Source of the DNA: Oceanospirillaceae bacterium | GTDB lineage: Bacteria; Pseudomonadota; Gammaproteobacteria; Pseudomonadales; Litoribrevibacteraceae | DNA length: 64,000 bases | Assembly (NCBI GenBank): GCA_015665455.1 | Contig: JADFAD010000001.1 | Coordinates: 186,001-250,000, forward strand | Direction of reading: 5' to 3' | Shown here: positions 36,014-45,600 of the stretch, piece after piece | How the letters are laid out: every line of letters starts with the position of its first letter | Numbering within the stretch: the first letter of the stretch is position 1 | The notes under the pieces: generated by a model | Seen by the model: only the letters and a program-made list of their open reading frames with translations | Databases searched by the model: none | Told to the model about the DNA's origin: nothing | Made by a program: the position numbers and the translations under genes

Positions 36014-36898
36014 ATGAAAGCTGTTATACCTGTTGCTGGTCTTGGTACAAGGATGTTACCTGCCACGAAAGCAATCCCAAAAGAAATGCTACCTGTGGTG
36101 GATAAACCACTTATCCAGTATGTTGTGAATGAAGCGATTGCTGCTGGTATTAACGAGATTGTGTTAGTAACACATTCGAGTAAAAACTCAATCGAGAACC
36201 ACTTTGATACAAGTTTTGAGTTAGAAACTCAGCTTGAGAGGCGTGTTAAACGTCAATTATTGGACGAAATTAGGGCTATTTGTCCTCCTCATGTGACGAT
36301 TATTTCGGTTCGTCAAAATGAAGCTAAAGGCTTAGGGCATGCTATTTTATGCGCTCAGTCTGTGATTGGTGACGATGATGTAGTTGTTATGCTTCCCGAT
36401 GTGTTAATTGACGATGCTCAGAGTGACCTTAAGAAAGATAATTTGGCTTCAATGATTCAGCGCTTTAAAGAAAGCCGTTCAAGTCAGATCATGGTGGAAG
36501 GTGTTCCAGAAGCGATTGTCGATAAGTATGGTGTTGTAGACTTAGGCGGGGAAAACCTTGGTGTTGGTGAAAGCAAAGCGATGACGAGTATTGTTGAAAA
36601 GCCAAAGCGAGAAGAAGCCCCCTCTAATCAAGCTGTCGTTGGTCGTTATGTATTGTCTAAGTTTATTTGGCCGTTATTACGTAAAACGCCGTTAGGTGCT
36701 GGTGATGAGATCCAATTGACCGATGCAATTGCAATGTTGATGGATATTGAAACTGTTGAAGCTTATCGCATTATTGGTAAGAGTCATGATTGCGGCAGTA
36801 AAATTGGCTACATGAAGGCAAATGTTGAATATGGATTACGCCATCCTGATTTAAACGGTGAATTTAAAGAATATTTGGAACAAGTATCTAAGAAATAA
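36014..36898 (+). CDS. galU: UTP-glucose-1-phosphate uridylyltransferase
   Basis: A 294-residue enzyme making UDP-glucose from UTP and glucose-1-phosphate. [28 protein letters not shown] at the N-terminus is the nucleotide loop. VLPDV-type metal site, [12 protein letters not shown] and [13 protein letters not shown] follow in the family order. AGGAAGG precedes the ATG. It is the last gene of the polysaccharide locus and is followed directly by two hairpin terminators. Confidence 0.95.
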   Translation: MKAVIPVAGLGTRMLPATKAIPKEMLPVVDKPLIQYVVNEAIAAGINEIVLVTHSSKNSIENHFDTSFELETQLERRVKRQLLDEIRAICPPHVTIISVRQNEAKGLGHAILCAQSVIGDDDVVVMLPDVLIDDAQSDLKKDNLASMIQRFKESRSSQIMVEGVPEAIVDKYGVVDLGGENLGVGESKAMTSIVEKPKREEAPSNQAVVGRYVLSKFIWPLLRKTPLGAGDEIQLTDAIAMLMDIETVEAYRIIGKSHDCGSKIGYMKANVEYGLRHPDLNGEFKEYLEQVSKK

Positions 36899-36961
36899 AA
36901 AGTAACAATTTTTCTTCTGTTACTTTTCTAAAAAAGCATTGAAATTATTCAATGCTTTTTT
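36898..36961 (+). terminator. double intrinsic terminator closing the exopolysaccharide locus
   Basis: Two hairpins in tandem start at the last base of the galU stop codon. The first pairs AAAAGTAACA with TGTTACTTTT (36898-36907 with 36918-36927). The second has a perfect 14-bp stem AAAAAAGCATTGAA / TTCAATGCTTTTTT (36930-36943 with 36948-36961). Each right arm ends in T residues. The long T-run of the second makes it strong. Confidence 0.92.
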
Positions 36962-37110
36962 AGTTTTCTAACTGGCTGATTATATTGGTTATTTAGTTTA
37001 TTTTTTAATGTTCTATAATCATTGGTTTCATTTTATAAGCGTTCAGTTTCCTCCGCTATTACTCTTTTTTTTATCCATATTTGATCGAATAACCTTTATC
37101 TCTGGCCAGT

Positions 37111-37129
37111 TTGACTAAAATATAGTCAA
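37111..37129 (+). promoter_or_regulatory. perfect dyad upstream of the 2-oxoacid dehydrogenase operon
   Basis: TTGACTA and TAGTCAA flank AAATA in the 47-65 bases before the E1 alpha start codon. TTGACT could also serve as a -35 box with a weak -10 17 bases on, so a repressor bound here would block the promoter. There is no U-tract, so it is not a terminator. Confidence 0.4.
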
Positions 37130-37175
37130 GGCTTCGTATTGCCGTACCTCTATAACCCGTATGTGAGGAGAGGCT

Positions 37176-38288
37176 ATGACAGAGTTATTAAAGGTAGAAT
37201 ATCGTCAGTACCTGGATGCAGGTTCTGAGGTTGTGACTACGAATAAATCTGCTCTTGTTGTTTTAGAAAATACTGATCTCTTGCTATCTGCTTATCGTTG
37301 GATGGCGCTCACTCGCCTTTATGATCAGAAAGCAGTCGCCCTTCAGAGGACGGGGCAAATGGGGACTTACCCATCATCCTTAGGGCAGGAAGCAGTGGGT
37401 GTCGCTGTTGGTTTAGCCATGTCCCAAGAAGACACCTTGGTTCCCTATTACCGTGATCATGCAACGTTGTTAATTCGGGGTGGTCGAATTCGTGATTTAT
37501 TACTTTACTGGGGCGGTGATGAGCGAGGTTGTGCCGGAGGGCCAAAGCAAGATTTTCCCATTTGTGTACCGATAGCAACCCAATCCTCCCATGCTGTGGG
37601 CGTTGCTTCCGCAATGAAAATACAAGGTGAAGCAAATGCCGTAGTGACCACAATCGGTGATGGCGGTACTTCTAAGGGGGATTTTCTTGAGGCTTTAAAT
37701 GTTGCAGGGGCTTGGCAATTGCCTGTGGTATTTGTGATTAATAACAACCAGTGGGCTATTTCTGTTCCTAGGGGTATCCAGTGCGGTGCTGACACTCTGG
37801 CTCAGAAAGGGGCGGGTGCAGGCATTCCTTTTGTGCAGGTTGATGGTAATGACTTTTGCGCAGTTTTTCAGGTATTACAAGAAGCGTTGAAACGTGCGAG
37901 ATCAGGTAAAGGTGCGACGTTGATTGAAGCGGTCACTTATCGTTTGGGAGATCATACCACGGCTGACGATGCTACACGTTATCGCTCCCCTGAAGAGGTG
38001 AAGGTGGCTTGGTCAAATGAACCGATTAAACGATTACAGACATACCTTGCGGATCGTGGCTGGTGGACAGAGGATCAAGAGAAGGCTTGGCAAGCTGAAT
38101 GTGAAAGGCAGGTTGAGGAAGGCATAGACGCCTATAAGTCAATTCAACCAGAGCCAGCCGAAGCCATGTTTGATTATCTGTACGATGAATTTCCAGACGT
38201 TATGTCTAATCAACTGGATTTGTTATATCAGAAAGTGGAACGCATGGAGAGTCTGGCTCCAGTTTCTGACCCTGAAGATACTCACTAG
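37176..38288 (+). CDS. 2-oxoacid dehydrogenase E1 component, alpha subunit
   Basis: A 370-residue thiamine-diphosphate subunit of a pyruvate- or branched-chain 2-oxoacid dehydrogenase; with the beta subunit it decarboxylates the 2-oxoacid and passes the acyl group to lipoate. The ThDP motif starts GDGGTSKGDFLEALN at about residue 163 and ends in NNNQWA near 190. LGDHTTADDATRYR is the phosphorylation-loop region of the family. GGAGAGG lies just before the ATG. It heads a three-gene operon (alpha, beta, E2) with no E3. Pyruvate versus branched-chain substrate is not certain. Confidence 0.9.
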   Translation: MTELLKVEYRQYLDAGSEVVTTNKSALVVLENTDLLLSAYRWMALTRLYDQKAVALQRTGQMGTYPSSLGQEAVGVAVGLAMSQEDTLVPYYRDHATLLIRGGRIRDLLLYWGGDERGCAGGPKQDFPICVPIATQSSHAVGVASAMKIQGEANAVVTTIGDGGTSKGDFLEALNVAGAWQLPVVFVINNNQWAISVPRGIQCGADTLAQKGAGAGIPFVQVDGNDFCAVFQVLQEALKRARSGKGATLIEAVTYRLGDHTTADDATRYRSPEEVKVAWSNEPIKRLQTYLADRGWWTEDQEKAWQAECERQVEEGIDAYKSIQPEPAEAMFDYLYDEFPDVMSNQLDLLYQKVERMESLAPVSDPEDTH

Positions 38289-38297
38289 GAGCTGCTT

Positions 38298-39287
38298 ATG
38301 GATGATCTTAGTCATGAAATCACTCTGGTCGAAGCGGTTAACCTAGCGTTATCTCACGAGATGTCTTCAAATGAATCGGTTGTCGTTTTAGGTGAGGATG
38401 TTGGTACCAACGGTGGTGTGTTTCGAGCAACGGTTGATCTGAGAGAGCGTTTTGGGTTTAAGCGGGTAATGGATACCCCCTTAGCTGAAACACTTATCGC
38501 CGGTATGGCTGTAGGTATGGCGGGTCATGGATTAAAGCCTGTGGCAGAAATACAGTTTATGGGCTTTATTTATGCGGCCATGGAGCACTTAGTTTCGCAC
38601 GCGAGCCGGATGAGAAACAGAACACGGGGTCGGTTGTCCTGTCCTTTAGTAATACGAGCGCCTTTTGGCGGAGGGATTCATGCACCTGAACATCATTCCG
38701 AAAGTACAGAGGCTTTGTTTGCTCATATACCGGGGCTAAGAGTTGTCATCCCATCATCACCCGCCAGAGCGTATGGCTTATTGTTGGCCTCCATAAGAAG
38801 CCCCGACCCAGTATTATTTTTGGAGCCGAAACGTATATATCGTATTGACCGCCAGACGGTTGTGGATAACGGTCAAGCTTTGCCATTGGATACTTGTTTC
38901 ACTTTAAGACAGGGAGAGGACATCACGTTGGTTAGTTGGGGGGCTTCGATACGAGAGTCACTTTTAGCGGCTGAAAGCCTCGCTAAAGAAGGAGTAGAGG
39001 CTGAAGTCATTGATTTGGCTTCAATTAAACCTTTCGATTTATCCACAATTTTGAATTCGGTCAGAAAAACGGGGCGGTGCTGCATTGTCCATGAAGCGTG
39101 TCGTTCATTTGGGGTGGGGGCCGAAATATCAGCAAGTTTGGCTGAGCATGCATTATTGGATTTGAAAGCGCCCATTCGACGTGTAACTGGGTTTGATACC
39201 GTCATGCCTTATTTTAAGAATGAACATTATTACTTACCTTCTGAAGAAGACATTGTGGCAACTTGCCAAGCGCTAATGAAATTCTAA
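38298..39287 (+). CDS. 2-oxoacid dehydrogenase E1 component, beta subunit
   Basis: The 329-residue partner of the alpha subunit. VVLGEDVGTNGGVFRAT and MDTPLAETLIAGMAVGMA are the cofactor-facing blocks, and PFGGGIHAPEHHSESTEALF is the substrate-side loop with His pair. The C-terminal transketolase domain includes DLASIKPFD and VTGFDTVMPYF. GGAGC lies before the start. The gap to the alpha subunit is nine bases and to the E2 gene 58 bases, so they are co-transcribed. Confidence 0.93.
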   Translation: MDDLSHEITLVEAVNLALSHEMSSNESVVVLGEDVGTNGGVFRATVDLRERFGFKRVMDTPLAETLIAGMAVGMAGHGLKPVAEIQFMGFIYAAMEHLVSHASRMRNRTRGRLSCPLVIRAPFGGGIHAPEHHSESTEALFAHIPGLRVVIPSSPARAYGLLLASIRSPDPVLFLEPKRIYRIDRQTVVDNGQALPLDTCFTLRQGEDITLVSWGASIRESLLAAESLAKEGVEAEVIDLASIKPFDLSTILNSVRKTGRCCIVHEACRSFGVGAEISASLAEHALLDLKAPIRRVTGFDTVMPYFKNEHYYLPSEEDIVATCQALMKF

Positions 39288-39345
39288 ACTTTGAAGAGTC
39301 ATACATTACGGGTTGTTGAGACATGCTCTGAATTGAGGGATCTGT

Positions 39346-40458
39346 ATGAAGTACTTTAAATTACCGGATTTAGGTGAAGGTTTATCGGAAGCAGAAATTG
39401 TGGAATGGCATGTAAAAGCAGGTGATTCAGTTAAAGAGGATCAACTGTTGGTTTCTGTTGAAACCGCGAAAGCCATCGTTGATCTCCCTTCGCCTGTTAC
39501 AGGGCTTGTCATGGCATGTTTCGGTCAGGTTGGAGACGTGCTTCATATTGGCGACCCTTTGGTTGAATATGATTGCGTTTCAGATGACACCGGCACTGTG
39601 GTCGGAGAGATTAAAGAAGCAGATAAAACCGTAAGGGCTGATACTTTTATCATCGGTTCTTCAGGCGCTCATTCAGGACAAGTTAAAGCAACGCCAAGTG
39701 TAAGAGCACTGGCTCGTCGACTCAATGTAGATATTGATCGTATTAAAGGGACGGGCCCTGAAGGAAGGGTTTTATCTTCGGATATTGAAATGTCGGCTCG
39801 GATTGACGAAGAAAAAGGGCAAAGTGTGGCTTTGCGAGGTGTCCGTCGAACCATGGCCAAGACGATGAGTTTGTCTCATCAACAAGTTGTGCCTGTGAGT
39901 ATCTTCGACGTGGTGGATATTAATAAGTGGCAAGAAGGAGACGATACGACCATTCGTTTAACCAAAGCGATAGGGCAAGCCTGCAAGGATGAGCCTGCAT
40001 TAAACGTTTGGTTTGATGGTGAATTAAACGCCCTTAGAAAGTGTGAAAAAGTGGATTTGGCGATAGCTGTTGATACGGAACAGGGGTTATTTGTTCCTGT
40101 TTTGAGAGACATTAATAATCGCTCACTAAAAGATTTGAGGCAAGGCCTAAATTGTCTGCGAGCAGCGGTTTCCTCCAGAGACATACCTCCTTCTGAAATG
40201 CTAGGCGCAACCATAACTTTAAGTAACTTTGGTACGATGGCCGGTCGATTTGCTACACCGATTGTGGTTCCTCCAACGGTAGCGATTGTTGGTGCAGGAA
40301 AAATTTATGAGGACGTTGTTGTCTTTAAGGGAAAGCCTGTTGTGCATACCGTCATGCCAATTTCTGTGACATTTGATCATCGGGTGGTGACTGGTGGGGA
40401 GGCTGCTCGTTTTTTGAGCTCTTTGTTGAAAAGCTTATCGAAGAAGCAAGCAAAGTGA
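39346..40458 (+). CDS. dihydrolipoamide acyltransferase (E2), one lipoyl domain
   Basis: A 370-residue E2 core subunit. The lipoyl domain (1-78) has the lipoylated Lys42 in VETAKAIVD. The E3-binding domain, with KATPSVRALARRLNVD and GTGPEGRVL, lies at about 108-145. The acyltransferase domain ends with FDHRVVTGGEAARFL. The active-site motif is usually HxxxDG; here the Asp is replaced by Thr (HRVVTG). The His is kept. No E3 gene follows, so a shared lipoamide dehydrogenase must be encoded elsewhere. Substrate class follows the E1 genes. Confidence 0.92.
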   Translation: MKYFKLPDLGEGLSEAEIVEWHVKAGDSVKEDQLLVSVETAKAIVDLPSPVTGLVMACFGQVGDVLHIGDPLVEYDCVSDDTGTVVGEIKEADKTVRADTFIIGSSGAHSGQVKATPSVRALARRLNVDIDRIKGTGPEGRVLSSDIEMSARIDEEKGQSVALRGVRRTMAKTMSLSHQQVVPVSIFDVVDINKWQEGDDTTIRLTKAIGQACKDEPALNVWFDGELNALRKCEKVDLAIAVDTEQGLFVPVLRDINNRSLKDLRQGLNCLRAAVSSRDIPPSEMLGATITLSNFGTMAGRFATPIVVPPTVAIVGAGKIYEDVVVFKGKPVVHTVMPISVTFDHRVVTGGEAARFLSSLLKSLSKKQAK

Positions 40459-40556
40459 TTTAACTGGTTGATTTAATAATGATTTTAAATAGAACGACAG
40501 TGATTGTTTAAATGCGACACGATCTTTAATTGAACGCTAATTCAATAAAAAGGTTA

Positions 40557-40586
40557 TTATATGACATATATATGGTTTTATATGAC
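40557..40586 (+). promoter_or_regulatory. direct repeats spaced 21 bp upstream of the AraC-family gene
   Basis: TTATATGAC occurs at 40557-40565 and again at 40578-40586, exactly 21 bases apart, which is two helical turns. AraC-family proteins often bind such phased direct repeats. A TATAAT at 40633-40638 with a poor -35 position lies downstream, as expected for an activated promoter. Likely an autoregulatory site; inferred from spacing and position. Confidence 0.45.
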
Positions 40587-40735
40587 CTCTTTTGGGCGGT
40601 TGTGGAGTGGTACTGTGCTTTCTGCACTTAAATATAATCAGAATAACAATAGGTACATGAACGGAATAAACCTCTGTGTTTGTTCTTCCAGGGAAGTTCA
40701 GGCGTACCAACTGTCAGTAGTATCATAGGCAAGCC

Positions 40736-41758
40736 ATGAACGAAAAGTTACTTGATAAAGAACAAATACCTACTATTTACGCCGCTGTTTTATATAAGGT
40801 CATAGAAAATGCTGGGGGGCATGACTTTGATCTGGATAAACTGGTAGGTATTAGTAAAGAAAAACTGTTTTCATCCGAAGGACGAATTAGCCGTCGTCAG
40901 TTTGGCCGACTCATTGATTTAGGTTATCGCATTACTCAATCACCCGACCTTGGATTGGAGTTTGGTAGACAGTTGAATGTCTACACCGATGGTTTAATGT
41001 CGCAAGTGGTTATTACCGCAAATACCCTCGGGGAAGCAGTAGATAGGATGATGAAATATTATCCTGTATGTGGCTTTTCAATGCAGCAATCGGTCACGGT
41101 GACTGATGAGTACACAACGTTGCGTGTAACTTATCCTTACCATAATCGAATCAAGCCGCAGCATAAAATATTTACCGCTGAAGCGGTTTTTGCAAGTTAC
41201 TGGGTAAAGCTCCAGAGCATGCTTGGGGATAAAATGATGCTTAGCGATATGAAGTTGGCATTTGGCCGACGTAAGTACGCTAAAAGTTATGAAGCACTTT
41301 TTAATTGTGATGTTGAGTTTGAGCAGCAGTTTAATGAGATGACATTCCCGACAGTCTTATTGAGCCAGCCACTCAAAACCGCGAATCCTTTTCTAGCTGA
41401 ACTATCAAAACAATTGTGTGATCAGAGAATTAAAGAAATCTCAGAGCAGGATACTTTACCGAATCAAGTGAAGCTCATACTGCAAAAGAATACAGGAGAA
41501 GTGCCTAGCCTTAATAACCTTGCAGACCACTTTGAATTGTCACCTAAAGCACTACGTCAGCGGTTAGCGAGACATGATACAAGTTATCAGCATATTGTTA
41601 ACTCGGTGCTAAAAGAGAAAGCGTGTTACTTCTTAGGTGATCATCGTTTGTCCGTAGACGATGTGGCCATGAGATTGGGCTACAGTGACAGTGCGAACTT
41701 CCGTCGTGCTTTTAAACGTTGGACAGGGAAGGCACCGAGCGAATATCGACGTTGCTAA
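40736..41758 (+). CDS. AraC-family transcriptional regulator (OruR-like architecture)
   Basis: A 340-residue regulator. Residues 10-200 form the Arabinose_bd-type ligand domain typical of OruR/ArgR-like members (RRQFGRLIDLGYRITQSPDLGLEFGRQL). The C-terminal AraC domain (about 240-340) has two helix-turn-helix units: SLNNLADHFELSPKALRQRL and VDDVAMRLGYSDSANFRRAFKRW, ending GKAPSEYRR. It lies downstream of the dehydrogenase operon but separated by 277 bases with its own candidate promoter. It may control that operon or an unlinked pathway; its ligand is unknown. Confidence 0.92.
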   Translation: MNEKLLDKEQIPTIYAAVLYKVIENAGGHDFDLDKLVGISKEKLFSSEGRISRRQFGRLIDLGYRITQSPDLGLEFGRQLNVYTDGLMSQVVITANTLGEAVDRMMKYYPVCGFSMQQSVTVTDEYTTLRVTYPYHNRIKPQHKIFTAEAVFASYWVKLQSMLGDKMMLSDMKLAFGRRKYAKSYEALFNCDVEFEQQFNEMTFPTVLLSQPLKTANPFLAELSKQLCDQRIKEISEQDTLPNQVKLILQKNTGEVPSLNNLADHFELSPKALRQRLARHDTSYQHIVNSVLKEKACYFLGDHRLSVDDVAMRLGYSDSANFRRAFKRWTGKAPSEYRRC

Positions 41759-41774
41759 GCCATACTTAAAGAAC

Positions 41775-41800
41775 AGAGGTGTATGAGCGCCTCTTTTTCT
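41775..41800 (+). terminator. intrinsic terminator of the AraC-family gene
   Basis: AGAGGTG pairs with CGCCTCT (one G-U pair) around TATGAG, followed by TTTTTCTT. It lies 17 bases after the stop and before the convergent solute-binding gene. Confidence 0.78.
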
Positions 41801-41813
41801 TCCATCTTCCTCA

Positions 41814-42536
41814 TTACATTGCGCAAGCGGCAATGCTATTTTCTATTTCCTTTAGAAGCTCAGGATTACGTTTGATGAAGTGGTGCCCTAAGTAAATGCC
41901 AAGTGGTTTACTTTTCGCTACGACACTGTTGAATGGTTCTTTATTATTTTCTTTATAGTTCAGATACATAGGCTCGGTGGCGAGAACATAATCGACTTTG
42001 CCTAATTCAAGCAGTTCAAATACATGTTTACTGCTTTCGTTCGGAATCACGTGAAAGTCTTTAAATTTAGAAATCCACTGATGCATGTTCGTTCCTAAGA
42101 CAACCCCTATTTTGGCACCTTTCATTTCAGGTAATCCTTGGGCTGTGATATCAATTTCTTTTCCTTGCTTGATGTACCAATCCCAATAGCTGGTGATAAA
42201 AGGGCCAACAAACTTTGCATAAAGGCCTCTTTGAGCGTTTTTAGAGCCGACAAAGAAACCATCGTACTTTTGCAGCTTTACTAATTCTTGAGCTCGTTTC
42301 CAAGGAAATATATCAATTGAAAAGTGAATCTGAGTATTGCGCTCAATGCATTTGATGGCTTCAATGCCCAATCCTGTCAGCTTTTCGTTCACGTCGTACT
42401 TTTGATAAGGTTCTAGGATAGACGTCGCGAGTTTAACTTCTTTTGACCTTTCTTGCGCTGAGACGACTAAAGGCATTATTAAAAGGATTAGCAATAGGTG
42501 AGGCTTAAATATCTTTTTAATATTTAGGTTATGCAT
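41814..42536 (-). CDS. periplasmic solute-binding protein (SBP_bac_3-like)
   Basis: A 240-residue protein with a signal peptide (hydrophobic to about residue 27, ending VSAQ). EVKLATSILEPYQ opens the first lobe, and GLGIEAIKCIERN with FPWKRAQELVKLQKYDGFFVGSKN follows, the pattern of family 3 solute-binding proteins. No transporter permease or ATPase is adjacent, so it may be an orphan sensor or belong to an unlinked system. A start at 42536 gives a good signal peptide. The ligand cannot be predicted. Confidence 0.82.
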   Translation of the reverse strand: MHNLNIKKIFKPHLLLILLIMPLVVSAQERSKEVKLATSILEPYQKYDVNEKLTGLGIEAIKCIERNTQIHFSIDIFPWKRAQELVKLQKYDGFFVGSKNAQRGLYAKFVGPFITSYWDWYIKQGKEIDITAQGLPEMKGAKIGVVLGTNMHQWISKFKDFHVIPNESSKHVFELLELGKVDYVLATEPMYLNYKENNKEPFNSVVAKSKPLGIYLGHHFIKRNPELLKEIENSIAACAM

Positions 42537-42605
42537 AGATACAGCTGACCATTAAATTTGGTGGTACAAATTAGTATGGCACGCTTTAGCTGAATGAAAA
42601 GAAAG

Positions 42606-42636
42606 TGGTCGACTCCCTGCGGATTCGACCATTTTT
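42606..42636 (-). terminator. hairpin terminator after the RND pump operon
   Basis: TGGTCGA and TCC pair with GGA and TCGACCA across one mismatch and a four-base loop (42606-42631). On the minus strand a T-rich CTTTCTTTTC follows, and on the plus strand TTTTT follows, so it could work in both directions. A second perfect inverted repeat (CGTCTATT / AATAGACG, 42643-42659) lies between it and the pump stop codon. Confidence 0.7.
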
Positions 42637-42666
42637 GATAGGCGTCTATTTAATAGACGTCTTAAG

Positions 42667-45600
42667 CTATTTCCTTGATTTCTCTAGGTGTATAAAGAAA
42701 GCAAGTAAGGCAGGAATAACAAAGAGGGTAAGTAATGTGGACAGTGCTAGACCTCCTAAGATAACACTGCCCAAACCTCTATAAATTTCACTGCCTGCTC
42801 CTGTGGCAATCACGAGCGGGAAAAGCCCAAACAGGCTGGTGGTTGTACTCATGAATATGGGGCGGATTCGAGTTCGGACAGACCATAAAATGGCATCAAT
42901 GCCATTCATAGAATGTGTCCGTATGTTGTTAAGAGATTGGTGCACAATCAAAATGGCATTGTTCACAACTGTTCCCACTAAAATTACAAAACCGAGCATA
43001 ACCAAAATATCAAAGGGCTGTGGTGCCACGAATTGATTCACTAGAGAAAGGCCTACAAAACCACCCGCAGCAGCGAGAGGTACAGACACCAAAATGATAA
43101 ACGGGTAGAGGTAGTTTGAGAACAATGCGGACATGAGTAGGTAGGTGATTAAAATTGCGAGAATGAAGTTCCATTGTAATGCGTTTCTGGTTTCGGTCAG
43201 TTTATCTGCATTACCGCCAACAGAGATCTGAACTTTGTCCAAAAGTCCCTTTTCTTTAATTGAAGGCACGATACTTTGAGTGATATTTTCAAGGGCTGTT
43301 TGAAGAGGAACAGTTTCTGGCGGTGTTACCTGCAAGGTGATGGTTCGTTTACGTTCTCTATGATTAATTTGAGGGACACCAGTAGAATACGTTAGGCTCG
43401 CAACGTCACCGATGCGTACCAGCTGGCCAAAGTTATTCACAATGTGTTTATTGAGAATATCTTCCGGAGACGTAACGAAGTGCTCATCGCTTCTTAAAAT
43501 TAAATCAATTTCTTTATGTCCGTCAGGTTTATACTCGCTGATTTTCCGACCGTCCATGATAATGTCGATGTAAGTACCTAAACTGGTCTCATCAAGACCA
43601 TTCGCTAATAGTTTATTTCGATCAGGAACGATTCTAGCTTCTGGGTACGATATTTCTAATGATGGCATAGGGCGAATCTGTGCCCCTTCGATACTTTCTG
43701 ACAGGGTTCCATAGAGGACTCTGGCTGCGTCAATGATGTCACTGTTGCTGGTTCCAGACACGTTAACTTCAATACTACGACCCTTACCAATACCACTTTC
43801 AAATATGCCTGCTTGTAGACTCACACCAAACATATCGGGTATGGATTGCATGACTTGGTTGAAGAGAGGCATTAATTCTTTAGCTCGAGTTTCATGTTCG
43901 CTTAAACCACCAAACAGGGTCAGGCTATCGTGGCTGACAAAAAACAGGTCTTTAATTTTAGGCATGCCATTCACGTCATCTTCTTCAATGTAAGGTTTCA
44001 GTTCTTCATAAACATATTCTGAAGTTTGTTCTCGTTTCTCGACTGAATAGCCTGGAGGCGGAACAAGAATGTTTAAGATGAGGTTTCGGTTTCCTTGGGG
44101 TAGGTACTCAGCTTTTGGTAACAGGCCTACCGTTACGAGATAGGATCCGGCAACAAATAGAATAACGGTTGCTAATCGTGTCCAGCCAGATCGTAGCGTT
44201 AGTTGAGATAGCACCATAATTGCTCGTACGAAGGCATTCCCCTCGTGCAATTTGACTGGCTTTTCATAGCCTGTTTTATCTTGAGATCGACCATAAAACC
44301 GACGAATAATTGTAGGTATTAGGGTGATGGAAATAACTAGGCTGAAGACGATTGATGCAGTGATGGCAATTGCAATGTCTCGAAACAACTGGCCGGCTTC
44401 TTCTTCGATAAAGAGGACAGGCAAAAATACGGCCACGGTAGTCACCGTTGACGCGAGGACAGCCCCCCATACTTCTGTTGTACCATCCAATGCGGATTGA
44501 AATGCATTTTTCCCCATTTGTCGATGGCGGTCTATGTTCTCAAGTACAACAATGGAGTTGTCCACAAGCATGCCCACGGCAAAGGAAATACCCGCTAAGC
44601 TGACGACATTGATGGAGCGATCACCTAAATATAAAAATATAAAAGTGCCCATGGCTGAAACAGGAATGGCAATGGCAACCGTAATTGTGGAGGCGATGGA
44701 GCGAAGGAAAAGAAGTAACACTATGATTGCTAACAAAGCGCCCACAATCAGGTTTGACTTCACCATATCAATGGCTGTGTTTATATAGGGGGTTTGATCG
44801 TAGACCCAATCAAAGTAAAGGCCTTGCTCGGCCAGTATGGTCTCATTTAACTCATCAACCACAGAGTGCACTCGTTGGGTAAGATCTAAAACATTTGCTC
44901 CAGACTCTTTTTTAACACCAACAATGATCATTGGCATACCGTTGTGCAATACTGCATCGGTTTTAGGTTCATAGCCAATACGAGCGTGACCGATGTCCGC
45001 GACTGTGATTCGGTAGAAACCATCGTCTCGAATAGGTAATTCCTCGACATCCGTAATGGACTGGAACTCAGCGAGTGTACGAATTCGATAATTCCGGCGA
45101 CTGATGCCTTGCACCCCCGCAGAGGTTGTTTTGTTTCCTCGTTGTATGCGTTGTGCGAGTTGCTCAATCGTTAATTGATTGTTTGCAAGCGCGGTGGCAT
45201 CTACAACCACTTCCATCTGTTCTTCTGTTCCACCGAGAACAAAAAGAGAACCTACGCCATCAACACGTTCCAACTGGGCACGTACTTCGTTTTCAAAAAA
45301 GGTTCGCTCTTTTCGCACATCTCGATAAGGCTCTTGGGTCTTTTTGAGCATCATCCAAATGATGGGGGAACTGTCTGCACCGGAAGTACTGATGACCGGC
45401 TTGAGCGCGTTTTCTGGGTAGCTTGAGACTTCATTCAACTTGTTAGAAACCAGCATGTTAGCGCTGTTCAAACTGGTGCCGACTTTGAATGTTAAGGTAA
45501 TCTCACCGTAGTCGTTGTAGCTGGCGCTTTCCATGAGCAGCAAGCCTTGAACGCTCTTTAATACCTCTTCTTGGGGTTCGATTATTTCTTTTTCTATTTC

